Notes: generated by a model not told the origin, from the letters alone. Shown: positions 8,457 to 16,617, numbered from the stretch's first letter. The stretch is 64,000 nt of DNA from Enterococcus mundtii (GCF_002813755.1 NZ_CP018062.1:83077-147076); one strand, 5' to 3'. Made by a program: numbers and translations.

Positions 8457-8951
8457 GTTTTTATCAAAATTTAAAGGATATTTGCTGTAGTCTTTGAGAT
8501 GTTCATTTACTTCTTCTTCAGTAGCTAAACCTAGTTGGTAAAGATGTTGCCAGATTGCATTATCCATAAAATCTGAAAGAAATCCTTTTGTTCCAGGAAT
8601 TTTTTTTGAGTGTCTTTGATCTTTATAAATAAGATCTTCTACACGTCTTAAGGTTTCTGTATCAAATTTTAAAGTTCTAGCGACAAGCTCATTTGCTTGA
8701 TTTTTTTTTGTTTTACTTAACCCAAATTTATCTGCTGCAACATGAGTAATACCAAGACTTTCATTTTGAGTAGGTAACAGAGTTGAGTTAGTAGAATTCT
8801 CTGATATACTTTCAACAATTTCATTTTTTGTTTCTATTTCATTTTCCGAAATGCTATCGATAGTGTCTTCTGGAGTATCTAAATCTTCTAATTCATCGTC
8901 AAAAAAAGATTCAAAGTCACCTGAAGGTTTGTTTTTTGGTACTCTAGGCAT
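8445..8951 (-). CDS. ParB/PrgO-like partition partner protein
   Basis: A 168-aa acidic protein that overlaps the end of parA (stop/start TAATG). The first ~70 residues are low-complexity acidic (FFDDELEDLDTPED). The C-terminal ~90 residues are predicted helical, with basic patches (ARTLKFDTETLRRVEDLIYKD) that could bind DNA. Small, poorly conserved ParB-type partners follow parA in enterococcal plasmids (PrgO next to PrgP in pCF10). The assignment rests mainly on position and size. Likely target: the flanking TAGTAATATA arrays. Confidence 0.65.
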   Translation of the reverse strand: MPRVPKNKPSGDFESFFDDELEDLDTPEDTIDSISENEIETKNEIVESISENSTNSTLLPTQNESLGITHVAADKFGLSKTKKNQANELVARTLKFDTETLRRVEDLIYKDQRHSKKIPGTKGFLSDFMDNAIWQHLYQLGLATEEEVNEHLKDYSKYPLNFDKNQEK

Positions 8952-9916
8952 TATTCGTCACCGTCGCTTTCGATGTAAAATTGTTGAGGAAATTCAAGTA
9001 CTTTTCCTTCTTTAGAAAGTAGCCCTAAATCATTCATTTCGTTCAATAATTTGTAAAAATTTTGAGCAAACTTATTTTCAGGGGTACTCATAGTTATAGG
9101 CATACCATTTCTAACTAACTTGTCAGCAAACGTAATTGATCTTGGTAGTTCAGAATCAAAGTAATGGTAATTGTTTCGATTAGTATATTTCATCATTGCA
9201 TTAATCATTTTTGCGTGTAAATTTGTATTGTATACTTTATTTGCTAGTACACCACCAATACGTAGTGAAGGATTGTATTTTTCTTTTAATGTATTTACAC
9301 GTGATATTAAATGAGTTACTCCGTCAACACCGTTAAGATCTGGCTCATAAGGAACAATTACCACGTCGGCAATTGATAGTACGGATGATGTCACTTGTTT
9401 AAGTTCGGGCGGAGTATCAAAAATAATATAATCATATTTGTCCATTACACCATCAAATTTTCCATCTAAAGCATTAAAATAATTAGCACTTGGATCAATC
9501 ATTTTGTTCATTCTCTTTTTAAGGCCAGAAATAGTCATAATTTCAGATAAGTTATCTTTAAATTTTTTTAATAAGGAAATAAACCATTCCAAAATAGTAT
9601 CACGAAATTCTTCCATCTTATCAAATTCAAGATAATTATTATCTGAATTTGCAGGTAGAACATCGATGTGGTCATCGTATGTATGAACAATCGATTCTTC
9701 AACTGTGGCATTTCCCATAAAAACATCGTAAATGGTATTTTGATTTTTCCCAACTTTCACACGAAATGATTTTGTACTATTTCCCTGAGCGTCAGTATCA
9801 ACTACAAGAATATTTGCTTCAGGAAATGATCTTCTAATAGCTCCTGCTAGATTTAATGTAATCAGAGTTTTACCAACCCCACCTTTGTTTGCAGCTACTG
9901 TTAGTGCTACAGCCAT
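8951..9916 (-). CDS. parA: ParA-family partition ATPase (PrgP-like)
   Basis: A 321-aa ParA/Soj P-loop ATPase. It shows the deviant Walker A KGGVGKT (residues 11-17), Walker A' VDTDAQGNS and Walker B YDYIIFDTPPELK. ParA proteins position plasmid copies for segregation using ATP and the nucleoid. It is the first gene of a two-gene operon with the ParB-like protein, whose ATG overlaps the parA stop codon. The ATG at 9916 has TAGGAGGG upstream. The repeat array upstream covers its promoter, consistent with autoregulation and a centromere. Confidence 0.93.
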   Translation of the reverse strand: MAVALTVAANKGGVGKTLITLNLAGAIRRSFPEANILVVDTDAQGNSTKSFRVKVGKNQNTIYDVFMGNATVEESIVHTYDDHIDVLPANSDNNYLEFDKMEEFRDTILEWFISLLKKFKDNLSEIMTISGLKKRMNKMIDPSANYFNALDGKFDGVMDKYDYIIFDTPPELKQVTSSVLSIADVVIVPYEPDLNGVDGVTHLISRVNTLKEKYNPSLRIGGVLANKVYNTNLHAKMINAMMKYTNRNNYHYFDSELPRSITFADKLVRNGMPITMSTPENKFAQNFYKLLNEMNDLGLLSKEGKVLEFPQQFYIESDGDE

Positions 9917-9937
9917 AAAAATCCCTCCTAAAATTCG

Positions 9938-10180
9938 AAAGTAATATAATAGTAATATTTATAGTAATATAAAAGTAATGTATAAAATAATAAATTGGTC
10001 GTACAATATATTACTTTTTAGTAATATATTGTATTACTTATACAGATGATACCATTAACCATTGTTAAATTCAACAACAACAGTAAACTTTCTAAGTATT
10101 TTGATTTTAATAATATATTATATTACTATTACTATAAGTAATATAATAGTAAGGTAATAGTAATATATTATATTACTATC
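9938..10180. repeat. Centromere-like TAGTAATATAATAGTAA repeat array upstream of parA
   Basis: Multiple direct and inverted copies of AGTAATATAATAGTAAT and TATTATATTACTAT at 9938-10040 and 10095-10180, separated by unrelated sequence. Together with the blocks at 7.1-7.4 and 8.4 kb they bracket parAB. Probable parS site(s). Confidence 0.65.
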
Positions 10181-10321
10181 CAAAATAACCCTGTATTTGT
10201 ACAGTTTCAGCTACCATCATAGTTAATTTATTTAGTAAAATTGATTGTAAAATAAAAAAGATAATGCTAGAATAAACACTAAGTTAGTGTTGTTGTTTTC
10301 AACAATGAGGAGATTGAAGTT

Positions 10322-10648
10322 ATGAAGAAAGAAACAAAAGAATTTAGAAATGAATACGATAGATTTGTATTAAAATTTTTAATACAAAATTACCATATAA
10401 GCAGAATTGATTTATCCAAAGCAATTGGCTTAGCGCCAAGTTATGTAAGAGAATTTTATAACGGATCTAGAAGTTTTGGAGAAGAGGCGTTAGATAAATT
10501 AGAAACAACAATGTTTAGTTTATATGCTCCGCTTCTAAAAAATCATTCTTTTGAGTTAGAGCAGGTTGATCATTTAATTCAATCGATTGAATCAGAGGAA
10601 GAATTGGAGCTATTTAGGTTGAAAGGTGCTAATGTTCTTGATTTTTAA
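10322..10648 (+). CDS. Small helix-turn-helix plasmid protein, PrgN-like
   Basis: A 108-aa protein with a predicted HTH near residues 27-50 (ISRIDLSKAIGLAPSYVREF). It resembles PrgN-type small proteins found near replication genes of enterococcal plasmids (recollection, moderate certainty). A ribosome binding site GAGGAG precedes the ATG. It lies between parA (divergent) and rep, so a role in copy control or partition is plausible. No catalytic motif is seen. Confidence 0.6.
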   Translation: MKKETKEFRNEYDRFVLKFLIQNYHISRIDLSKAIGLAPSYVREFYNGSRSFGEEALDKLETTMFSLYAPLLKNHSFELEQVDHLIQSIESEEELELFRLKGANVLDF

Positions 10649-10870
10649 GAAGCTTTAAGTAATAACCTACATATTCAATGTTTTAAAAATCAAAATATAC
10701 ACCAATAGTCATGTTCTATTAACGGAAAATCATATCCCTTATTTAGAACCCACATGTTTAGGTTACGAAAAGGTTGATATGTAGGCATTCTTTCTTATAG
10801 CAGATGTTTTTCCATTAAACTTGCTATTTACAGATTTAAGATTTATACGGTAAGATATATTAGAAAATTA
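10649..10870. other. Intergenic, partly inverted-repeat sequence
   Basis: About 220 bases with no supported ORF. Short related segments (AACCTACATATTCAATG and its imperfect complement near GGTTGATATGTAGGC) could form a hairpin ending transcription of the HTH gene. Confidence 0.35.
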
Positions 10871-10872
10871 CA

Positions 10873-11023
10873 TAAAAAAAGAGACGGAAATAAAAGATTC
10901 TACCAAAATCTATTATTTCTGAATCACATGACCATACTTCATGTGTTCACGCTCGTCTCAAGAATATGTAAGTAGCTACCAACTACTTATATTTAAAAGG
11001 ATTCGGAAATCAATTCCGATTAC
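10873..11023 (-). ncRNA. Inc18-type antisense copy-control RNA (RNAIII-like)
   Basis: A minus-strand promoter TTGAGT (11056-11051), 17 bp, TAGAAT (11033-11028) would start an RNA near 11021. About 140 nt on, a stem with outer pair CGTCTC (10954-10959 region) and GAGACG (10881-10886) is followed by seven U residues, a good terminator. Internal hairpins include CGGAAATCAATTCCG and AGTAGCTACCAACTACT. In Inc18 plasmids (pIP501, pAMbeta1) an antisense RNA of about this size pairs with the rep leader and induces its attenuation. The exact ends are inferred. Confidence 0.75.
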
Positions 11024-11110
11024 CTTTATTCTAACAAAAAAAGGCGAGCAACTCAACATAAAAACGTTTATTTGATGTACTTTTTATGAGTATATTAATC
11101 AACATTGATG

Positions 11111-11165
11111 AGAGAACACATAGTATAGCTGTTTCGGCAGATATTTAATGTGTTCTCTTTTAATT
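11111..11165 (+). promoter_or_regulatory. Transcriptional attenuator of rep
   Basis: Perfect 11-bp arms AGAGAACACAT (11111-11121) and ATGTGTTCTCT (11148-11158) are followed by TTTTAATTTT, immediately upstream of the rep start. In pIP501 an attenuator hairpin in this position forms when the antisense RNA binds the leader. Confidence 0.75.
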
Positions 11166-11186
11166 TTGGGGAAGGACGTAAAGTTG

Positions 11187-12680
11187 ATGTTGATTAATTT
11201 ATATACAGCGCTATTGAAAAGCGGTATTCGAACATATAAATATCGAAACAGCACCATTAAGCCTATTCAGTATGAAAATACGAGTAGGAATGGTGCTATC
11301 TTTGCGTACCGTACGAAACAGTTGATGAATGCTGGACGTGGAATGGTGATCACATCTGAAGAAGCGATTCTTGAAAACGAAAGCAAGCTTACACATTGGA
11401 CTCCTAATGTGTATCGATATGGAACGTATGCTGACGAGAATCGATCAGTCGTTAAAGGACATTCTGAAAACAATTTAAGCCAAATCAATACCTTTGTTGT
11501 CGATATCGATACAAAAGTTAATCACGAAGGGGAGATCGTCCTTGCTTGTTTAGATCAAATTGGTTATATGCCAACATTGATTTTAGAATCTGATCATGGT
11601 TACCAAGTGTATTTTTCATTGAGTAGCCCAGCTTACGTAACGAAAAAGAGCAACTTCAAGGTAGTCGAAGTTGCAAAACGTATTTCTACAACGATTCGTA
11701 AACAGTTAGCAAAGCAATTACCTGGAATCGATGTGGGCTGTAATCACTTTGGAATTGCACGGTTTCCAAACAAAAAAAATATAGTTTTTTACGAAGAAGC
11801 TTATCAATACGCATTTTCAGAATGGTTGAATTGGTCAATGAAAATAGCTTCTAGTCAAAAAACTGAAGCGAAACGAGAAGCTAAAATTGTTGTTTTCCCT
11901 GAGAAAAAAGAGTATCGACAAGTGGACGAGCCCTGGTTCGATCTATTATTACGTAAAGCAGATATTATCGGTGGAGGTGGCCGGTTAGGTCGAAACAATG
12001 TGATTTTCACATTGGCTCTTGCTTATTTCTCTTCGGGATATGCGCTAGAAACATGTGAATACAACATGTTTGAGTTTAATGAGCGACTAAATGAACCTTT
12101 GGCTGAAGGGGAAGTAAGAAAAATTGTTATGAGCGCTTATTCTGGGACATACCAAGCAGCACAACGTGATTTTATTTTAGAGTTGTGCCAGCAATGGGTA
12201 TCTTCAGGAGTGCAAGAAAAAGATTTATTTATTCAACGTCGTGGCTGGTGGAAGTTCAAGAAACCAAGAGAACAAAGAAAATACAGTCATAAGCATGAAT
12301 GGAAACAGGATCTAATCAGCTATTTAGCCAAAAAAAGTGATCAAGCTAATCCTTATATCATGCTATCTAAAAAAGAGTTGTCTGAAGAGTTAAGTATGCC
12401 TAGTCGCAGTTTAGATCGCGTTCTGGAAGAATTAAAACAAGAAAATAAAGTATTCTATCGTATTAAAAGAGGAAGAAACGGTGGGATTGTATTAGCCTCA
12501 GTTAAGGCATTATTAGCTAAGAGTATTATTAGCAAAGATGAAGCTAAAAAAGCCTACGTAAAAGAGATCTGTGACATGTTTGGGCTTCAAGATCAAGAAC
12601 TTGAGCATACACTAGAACAGTTGGCCGCAACAACCAATGACATGATTCAAACGGAATTATTCGAGATTGATACGGGTTAA
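11187..12680 (+). CDS. rep: Inc18-family replication initiator (RepE/RepR/RepS)
   Basis: A 497-aa protein, the length of RepE (pAMbeta1), RepR (pIP501) and RepS (pSM19035). Recognised family blocks include THWTPNVYRYGTYADENRS, NLSQINTFVVDID, CNHFGIARFPN, VDEPWF, GRNNVIFTLALAYFSSGYA, ETCEYNMFEFN and GRNGGIVLAS. Inc18 initiators melt the origin and start unidirectional theta replication with DNA polymerase I. I choose ATG 11187, with GGAAGG upstream and the length fitting the family; an upstream in-frame ATG at 11148 lies inside the attenuator stem. Expression should be set by the antisense RNA and attenuator just upstream. Confidence 0.93.
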   Translation: MLINLYTALLKSGIRTYKYRNSTIKPIQYENTSRNGAIFAYRTKQLMNAGRGMVITSEEAILENESKLTHWTPNVYRYGTYADENRSVVKGHSENNLSQINTFVVDIDTKVNHEGEIVLACLDQIGYMPTLILESDHGYQVYFSLSSPAYVTKKSNFKVVEVAKRISTTIRKQLAKQLPGIDVGCNHFGIARFPNKKNIVFYEEAYQYAFSEWLNWSMKIASSQKTEAKREAKIVVFPEKKEYRQVDEPWFDLLLRKADIIGGGGRLGRNNVIFTLALAYFSSGYALETCEYNMFEFNERLNEPLAEGEVRKIVMSAYSGTYQAAQRDFILELCQQWVSSGVQEKDLFIQRRGWWKFKKPREQRKYSHKHEWKQDLISYLAKKSDQANPYIMLSKKELSEELSMPSRSLDRVLEELKQENKVFYRIKRGRNGGIVLASVKALLAKSIISKDEAKKAYVKEICDMFGLQDQELEHTLEQLAATTNDMIQTELFEIDTG

Positions 12681-12799
12681 AAATAAAACACGTCAATTGC
12701 CTTTTACAATATATCTATGATACTTGTCTGTTCTTTCCCTAGCTACCGATACTGTTCTGTAGTATTATTACGTATGCAATAATATCAGGAGGGACTATT
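12681..12799. other. Probable replication origin region
   Basis: In Inc18 plasmids the origin lies directly downstream of the initiator gene. This 120-bp gap is in that position and has short repeats (GATACTTGTCTGTTC, CGATACTGTTCTGTAG). I infer origin function from position only. Confidence 0.35.
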
Positions 12800-13072
12800 A
12801 TGTCTTTAAACTTTCATGTTTATTCTCATCCGATCAATGCTTTTATTATTCGTAATTTAGAGATGACTGTAGATGATTTTTGTATCTTGTATGGGTTTAA
12901 GCAGGGGACGGTGGCTAGTTGGATTTCAAGAGATAGGTCTGTAGAGAATTTACCTGTTTCCTTTATTTATGAGCTTAGTTTAGCAGCTGGTAAAAATATG
13001 AGTGAGGTTTATTTGGATCTTCTTGAGTTAGAAGAAGATTATGTGGGGCGGAAAAAGATGAAGGGGATTTGA
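12800..13072 (+). CDS. Small HTH protein downstream of rep
   Basis: A 90-aa protein with a helix-turn-helix-like segment (TVDDFCILYGFKQGTVASWISRDRSVENLP) followed by a helical tail. GGAGGG lies 8 nt before the ATG. Proteins of this type (HPINAFI...N-terminus, NLPVSFIYELS) sit beside rep genes on enterococcal plasmids and are annotated as regulators. Likely a DNA-binding regulator; the target is unknown. A terminator-like stem (AAAAGGGGA / CTCCTTTTG) follows at 13084-13116. Confidence 0.65.
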   Translation: MSLNFHVYSHPINAFIIRNLEMTVDDFCILYGFKQGTVASWISRDRSVENLPVSFIYELSLAAGKNMSEVYLDLLELEEDYVGRKKMKGI

Positions 13073-13149
13073 GGTATTTTGTTAAAAAGGGGAGTCAATA
13101 AATCTTCTCCTTTTGACAGAATTTCAGATCAGAATCGTATCATATTACT

Positions 13150-13410
13150 TTAATTGAGCGTAGTCATGACAAAGATTATATGTGTATTATGTTCAAAGTC
13201 TACCCTAAAACAGGATTGACAAAATTTATCAATTCTTATTAACGTGCCAGTTCATGATTGATAAAACGTGATTTTCCAAGAGCAAATAGTTTCTTTTGAA
13301 AGAAATGTTTTGTTCTAAAAGTTTTTGTTTTTTGACAATTCTTGGTACACGATCTAAGTCATCAAGAAATATAACGAAACATATTCAAAATCAAGGAAAC
13401 AATTACACAT
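13150..13410 (+). pseudogene. Degenerate IS200/IS605 TnpA fragment
   Basis: One frame reads ERSHDKDYMCIMFKVYPKTG, then LTKFINSY, stop, RASS, stop, LIKRDFPRANSFF, and further on SKSFCFL. This is the TnpA (Y1 transposase) pattern ERGHD..H..F...PKT.LSKFINAYK.ASSRL in decayed form with several stops. It is followed directly by a tnpB remnant in the same order as in intact IS605-type elements. Confidence 0.65.
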
Positions 13411-13423
13411 AGAGTTGAACTTT

Positions 13424-13693
13424 ATGGAACGCCTCAAAGCATATAAATTTAGAGATGAATCCGTTGGATTTTCTCGGTTCAAAAGTAAGAAGAATCCGGT
13501 TTAATGCTATATCACTAATAACCAAAAAGGAACAGTGGCTTTGATTGATAATAAATTCGTCAAAGTTCCTAAATTGAAATCCTTAATCGAAATTAAACTT
13601 CATAGACAATTAAAAGAAGTTACTAAAACTGCCACAATATCCTGGTGCTTCAGTGGTAAATACTATGTTTTCGGGATTATGTTAACTAACTAA
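13424..13693 (+). pseudogene. Degenerate TnpB (IS605 OrfB) fragment
   Basis: About 90 codons in one frame with one internal TAA. FSRFKSKKNPV is followed by the stop, then CYITNNQKGTVALIDNKF, VKVPKLKSLIEIKLHRQL and TATISWCFSGKYYV. This matches the N-terminal third of TnpB (FPKFKSK.NP.QSY.T, KLPKLK..KIK.HR, SGKY.V). The catalytic RuvC and zinc-finger parts are absent, so no nuclease remains. Confidence 0.75.
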
Positions 13694-13797
13694 ATAACTA
13701 ACGTGTTCAATCGTTCGGTAATTACACGTAATTACTCACTTTTTTGCTACAATGTACTTACTAAGTAATTACTATATATTGGAAATGAGGAGTATAT

Positions 13798-14127
13798 ATG
13801 ATTACAAAAAAAAGAAAACAAGGTAATTCTATTATGTTGACAGTTCCTAAAGACTTTAATGTTCCGAATGGAGTAGAAGTTGAGGCAAAACTTGTAGAAA
13901 ATGGCATTCTTTATGAATTTGTTGAACCACAAAAGGAATTCTTTGATTTTAGTGAAGATATTTTGTCTGATATAATCGCTGAAGGCTACGATAAAGATAA
14001 AATCCTTGTAGAGTTTAAGAATAGAAAAAGCAATTTGGTCTCTTCTTTTAGAAATATTGCTACAGATGCACTTACTAATTCTAAGGCTATGTCTAAAGAG
14101 GAGCTGGCAAAAGAAGTTGGGTTATGA
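13798..14127 (+). CDS. Antitoxin, AbrB/MazE-PemI-like
   Basis: A 109-aa protein. The N-terminal ~45 residues fit a swapped-hairpin AbrB/MazE DNA-binding fold (KKRKQGNSIMLTVPKDFNVPNGVEVEAKLVENG). The acidic C-terminal half (FDFSEDILSDIIAEGYDKDKI) probably wraps the toxin. GAGGAG precedes the ATG. It overlaps the downstream toxin gene by about 11 nt, typical of type II toxin-antitoxin operons, where the antitoxin also represses its own promoter. Confidence 0.75.
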   Translation: MITKKRKQGNSIMLTVPKDFNVPNGVEVEAKLVENGILYEFVEPQKEFFDFSEDILSDIIAEGYDKDKILVEFKNRKSNLVSSFRNIATDALTNSKAMSKEELAKEVGL

Positions 14128-14404
14128 GATCGTTCCTTCAAAACATGTGATTAAGTATCTAAAAAAGATAAAAGAAAAACCTTTAAAAGAGAAATTTTTA
14201 AATATGATTTATGATGAGATTGCAGTTGATCCATATTCAGGAAGTCAAAAGACTGGGGATTTAGCAGGTATTTGGTCTAAGGGATTTAACTATGCAGAAA
14301 CTACTTATAGAATTGCTTATGAAATTCAAGAAAATATGGTTATTCCTGTATTGTTATGTGGAACACATGAAAATTTCTATGAGCAGTCAAAGAATATCAA
14401 CTGA
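14117..14404 (+). CDS. RelE/YoeB-like type II toxin
   Basis: A 95-aa protein read from TTG 14117, which lies inside the end of the antitoxin gene with GAGGAG upstream. The pattern VIKYLKKIKEKPLKEKFLN ... GSQKTGDLAGIWSKGFNYAETTYRIAYEI matches the RelE/ParE/Txe fold: N-terminal helices, a central beta sheet, and the basic/aromatic RIAYEI strand. Such toxins cleave mRNA in the ribosome or block gyrase; which applies is not shown. Works with the preceding antitoxin for plasmid maintenance. Confidence 0.75.
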   Translation: MGYEIVPSKHVIKYLKKIKEKPLKEKFLNMIYDEIAVDPYSGSQKTGDLAGIWSKGFNYAETTYRIAYEIQENMVIPVLLCGTHENFYEQSKNIN

Positions 14405-14740
14405 CAAGAAGTGTCTGTCTTCGTAGAATGGAGTAGAATTTTTTGTCTATTGCTAAATCATAAATTTTTTCAGGAAAACAACGCAGCAGAAAATAAAGTG
14501 CTATAATATTTTTGGACTTTACAAATCAAAGGAGAGGTCGTTCGTCAAAAGAATGGCTTCTTTTTTATGTCTTTTAATGGTTCTACATAGGAACTATGTT
14601 TGTGCATAGCTTCTTTTAGTAATTATAGTTTAGTAAATTAGTATCTCGTGAAAGATAGCAAGGTTCATGTCGTTTGAATATGGTATAATCGTGAGGTAGA
14701 GAAGTGAAAAGATGGTGGCTAGTCTCTTGAAAAAGGGGTG

Positions 14741-14779
14741 ATGCCTATGGTTCATAGCTTTATCCCTAGAAGGGAGTAG
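14741..14779 (+). CDS. 12-codon leader ORF of holin-like toxin module
   Basis: The ORF MPMVHSFIPRRE has a strong AAGGGGTG ribosome binding site and ends 4 nt before the toxin GTG, whose own site is weak. The same ORF, fully conserved, precedes the copy at 20.8 kb. Conservation in both intact modules suggests translational coupling. Confidence 0.5.
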   Translation: MPMVHSFIPRRE

Positions 14780-14783
14780 GCAA

Positions 14784-14867
14784 GTGTCAACTTTTGAAGC
14801 AATTCAACTGATGATCGCTTTTGCGACGTTAGTTTTGCTGATTATTGACCATAAGGACAAAAAATAA
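14784..14867 (+). CDS. Putative holin-like type I toxin, 27 aa
   Basis: A 27-aa peptide, (M)STFEAIQLMIAFATLVLL then IIDHKDKK. It fits the holin-like toxin family (Hol_Tox), which are short single-helix membrane peptides in low-GC Firmicutes expressed from type I toxin-antitoxin loci. GTG start, with AGGGAG upstream inside the leader ORF. Near-identical to the 28-aa copy at 20832. Confidence 0.7.
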   Translation: MSTFEAIQLMIAFATLVLLIIDHKDKK

Positions 14868-15360
14868 CCATCTAACACTTTGACCGGCGTTTAGATGGTT
14901 AAAATTCTATTTATATCGCAGTCACCGTCTTTTTAACGGTTCTACATAGGAGCTATGTTGACGCATAGCTCCTTTTGTTATTGCTATTATAGCAAAATAA
15001 TTTTAAACTCGCAAATGTGAAGTAGACAAAGGTCAATTTTTGAAGCAATTCAACTGATGATCGCTTTTGCGACGTTAGTTTTGCTGATTATTGACCATAA
15101 GGACAAAAAATAACCATCTAACACTTTGACCGGCGTTTAGATGGTTAAAATTCTATTTATATCGCAGTCACCGTCTTTTTAACGGTTCTACATAGGAGCT
15201 ATGTTGACGCATAGCTCCTTTTGTTATTGCTATTATAGCAAAATAATTTTAAACTCGCAAATGTGAAGTAGACAAAGGTCAATTTTTGAAGCAATTCAAC
15301 TGATGATTGCTTTTGCGACGTTAGTTTTGCTGATTATTGACCATAAAGACCAAAAAAATA
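14795..15360. repeat. Tandem 246-bp duplication of the holin-like module
   Basis: The segment from TGAAGCAATTCAACTG recurs at 14795, 15041 and 15287, a constant 246-bp period. The first two units are almost identical along their whole length. The third diverges after the toxin-like ORF. Copies 2 and 3 lack the promoter, leader ORF and GTG start. Confidence 0.85.
15030..15113 (+). pseudogene. Holin-like toxin copy 2, start codon lost
   Basis: Same codons as copy 1 from FEAIQLM to the stop, but the GTG is AGG (AGG TCA ATT TTT GAA) and an in-frame TGA lies just upstream. Only the internal ATG (MIAFATLV...) could start it. It has no ribosome binding site or leader ORF. Confidence 0.65.
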
Positions 15361-15362
15361 AT
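15276..15362 (+). pseudogene. Holin-like toxin copy 3, start and stop lost
   Basis: It has the same AGG in place of GTG as copy 2. It runs to DHKDQKN and then reads through because the stop codon is altered. It probably retains only the antisense or structural part, if anything. Confidence 0.6.
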
Positions 15363-15526
15363 CATCTAACACTTTGGCCGGTTATAGATGGTTTGAAAAA
15401 AACAATTAATAACTGTCACCGTCTTTTTAACGGTTTTACGTAGGGGCTATGTTCGCGCATAGCTCTTTTTTATTATAGCCTGTTTTATTAATTAACGCTA
15501 GCAAGGGACAGTTTTTATTGACAAAT

Positions 15527-16474
15527 TTATCCCTTCAAAAGATAGTGCACTTTTTGAACTTGAGGAGGATTTCCTTTTCGATCTACCATTCTTTCGTAAC
15601 TGCTCTTGAAAAAAGGATAGAATCGAGTGTGATTTAAAACAATTTTTAGTCCGTCGATATAGGTACCTAATTCAGTTAATTTTTTTTGTTTTTCTTCTTG
15701 TTTCTTTTCTTTGTAAATATCAATTATGGCAGTAAAATAGTAATACCAAATGTGATAGCTGGCTTGTCCAAATGTAGTGGCGTATTTTTCTACGTTTTTC
15801 AGTAATTCTTGAGCCATAGCGAAGTCTTTATTATCAATAAGCATATCTGCAAAATTGACGAAACAAATCCCTGTGTATTTCAAGTAGTAAGAGTTGTGAA
15901 ATTTACGTACGTTGATATCTAGATCCAAAATTTTTGGGTAAAGTGATTTGATTTGATCCATACTTAGATAAGCAGTGAAATCTCCTAAAAATTCTAAGTC
16001 GTAGGAGGTTAACTTTGTGCTGTAATTGATTCGATTATAGTTTTCATTGATATAAAGTTGGTCGACCTTAGGAATAATAGAACTTTGCTCTGAAAAGTGC
16101 TTCTGCAATAAGTATTTAAAGCGGATTAAGGCTGGAACGAGTTCTTTTTGATCCACTAAAGTTTTGTAGAGCTTTTCTGGACGAGTAATCGGTACAGAAG
16201 CTTTATTTTCGATGATATAGTCATATTCTTGGATAAGTAAAGCTGTTTCTGGATCGTCATTGAAATTGCTGTAATCAATAATATCTTCAATACGTGCATT
16301 TAAGCGGTATGCTAGTTGCTCGATAGCAACAATCGTTAACCGAGTTTTTCCTTGTTTGACTCGACTATAAGTGAGTGGTGTAATGATCCCTTGAGCTAAT
16401 TCTTTTTGTGTCATGTTGCGTGCAAGGCGTAATTTCTCGATTCCGTCGATAAAGATTAAGTTTGAATTATACAT
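15527..16474 (-). CDS. RRNPP-type peptide-responsive regulator (Rgg/PrgX-like)
   Basis: A 315-aa protein. The N-terminal HTH (about residues 12-65: KLRLARNMTQKELAQG ... LTIVAIEQLAYRLNARIEDII) is followed by ~240 residues of helical repeat sequence. This is the size and layout of Rgg, TraA and PrgX, cytoplasmic receptors for short peptides. It is transcribed divergently from a 20-codon ORF (16618) with its own ribosome binding site and terminator. In pCF10 and pAD1 the regulator is similarly divergent from the gene for the short pheromone-inhibitor peptide, so control of transfer is a reasonable inference. AAAGGC precedes the ATG. Confidence 0.75.
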   Translation of the reverse strand: MYNSNLIFIDGIEKLRLARNMTQKELAQGIITPLTYSRVKQGKTRLTIVAIEQLAYRLNARIEDIIDYSNFNDDPETALLIQEYDYIIENKASVPITRPEKLYKTLVDQKELVPALIRFKYLLQKHFSEQSSIIPKVDQLYINENYNRINYSTKLTSYDLEFLGDFTAYLSMDQIKSLYPKILDLDINVRKFHNSYYLKYTGICFVNFADMLIDNKDFAMAQELLKNVEKYATTFGQASYHIWYYYFTAIIDIYKEKKQEEKQKKLTELGTYIDGLKIVLNHTRFYPFFKSSYERMVDRKGNPPQVQKVHYLLKG

Positions 16475-16572
16475 AGATTAACAGCCTTTCATAAACGATA
16501 TTAAAAATTGATATAATCAAAAAAATAGTTTTTTTTTTCAAAAAATGGTGGTAGTTTTATAACATAAATCGG

Positions 16573-16594
16573 TGTATTAATACAGATTTATAAT
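16573..16594 (+). promoter_or_regulatory. Promoter region with 12-bp palindrome
   Basis: The perfect palindrome TGTATTAATACA (16573-16584) abuts a -10 TATAAT (16589-16594) upstream of the 20-codon ORF, and lies between it and the divergent RRNPP-type gene. A plausible operator for that regulator; the -35 is weak, as for regulated promoters. Confidence 0.45.
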
Positions 16595-16617
16595 ATTAAT
16601 CAAAAGAGGTGAAAAAA

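Larger units (their letters stand above)
14684..14993. ncRNA. Holin-like type I toxin module, copy 1 (functional-looking)
   Basis: An extended -10 promoter (TATGGTATAAT, -10 at 14684-14689) is followed by a 12-codon ORF, the toxin ORF, a stem (AACCATCTAA ... TTAGATGGTT) and a second stem (GAGCTATG ... CATAGCTC) near 14951-14974. This resembles type I modules in which toxin mRNA and a convergent antisense RNA overlap at their 3' ends. The module recurs in part at 15.03 and 15.28 kb and in full at 20.7-21.0 kb. The antisense RNA is inferred. Confidence 0.55.

Noticed and set aside
7120..10180. CRISPR-like repeats
   Set aside because: The repeats are short, AT-only, in both orientations and without unique spacers of constant length; they fit plasmid centromere arrays.
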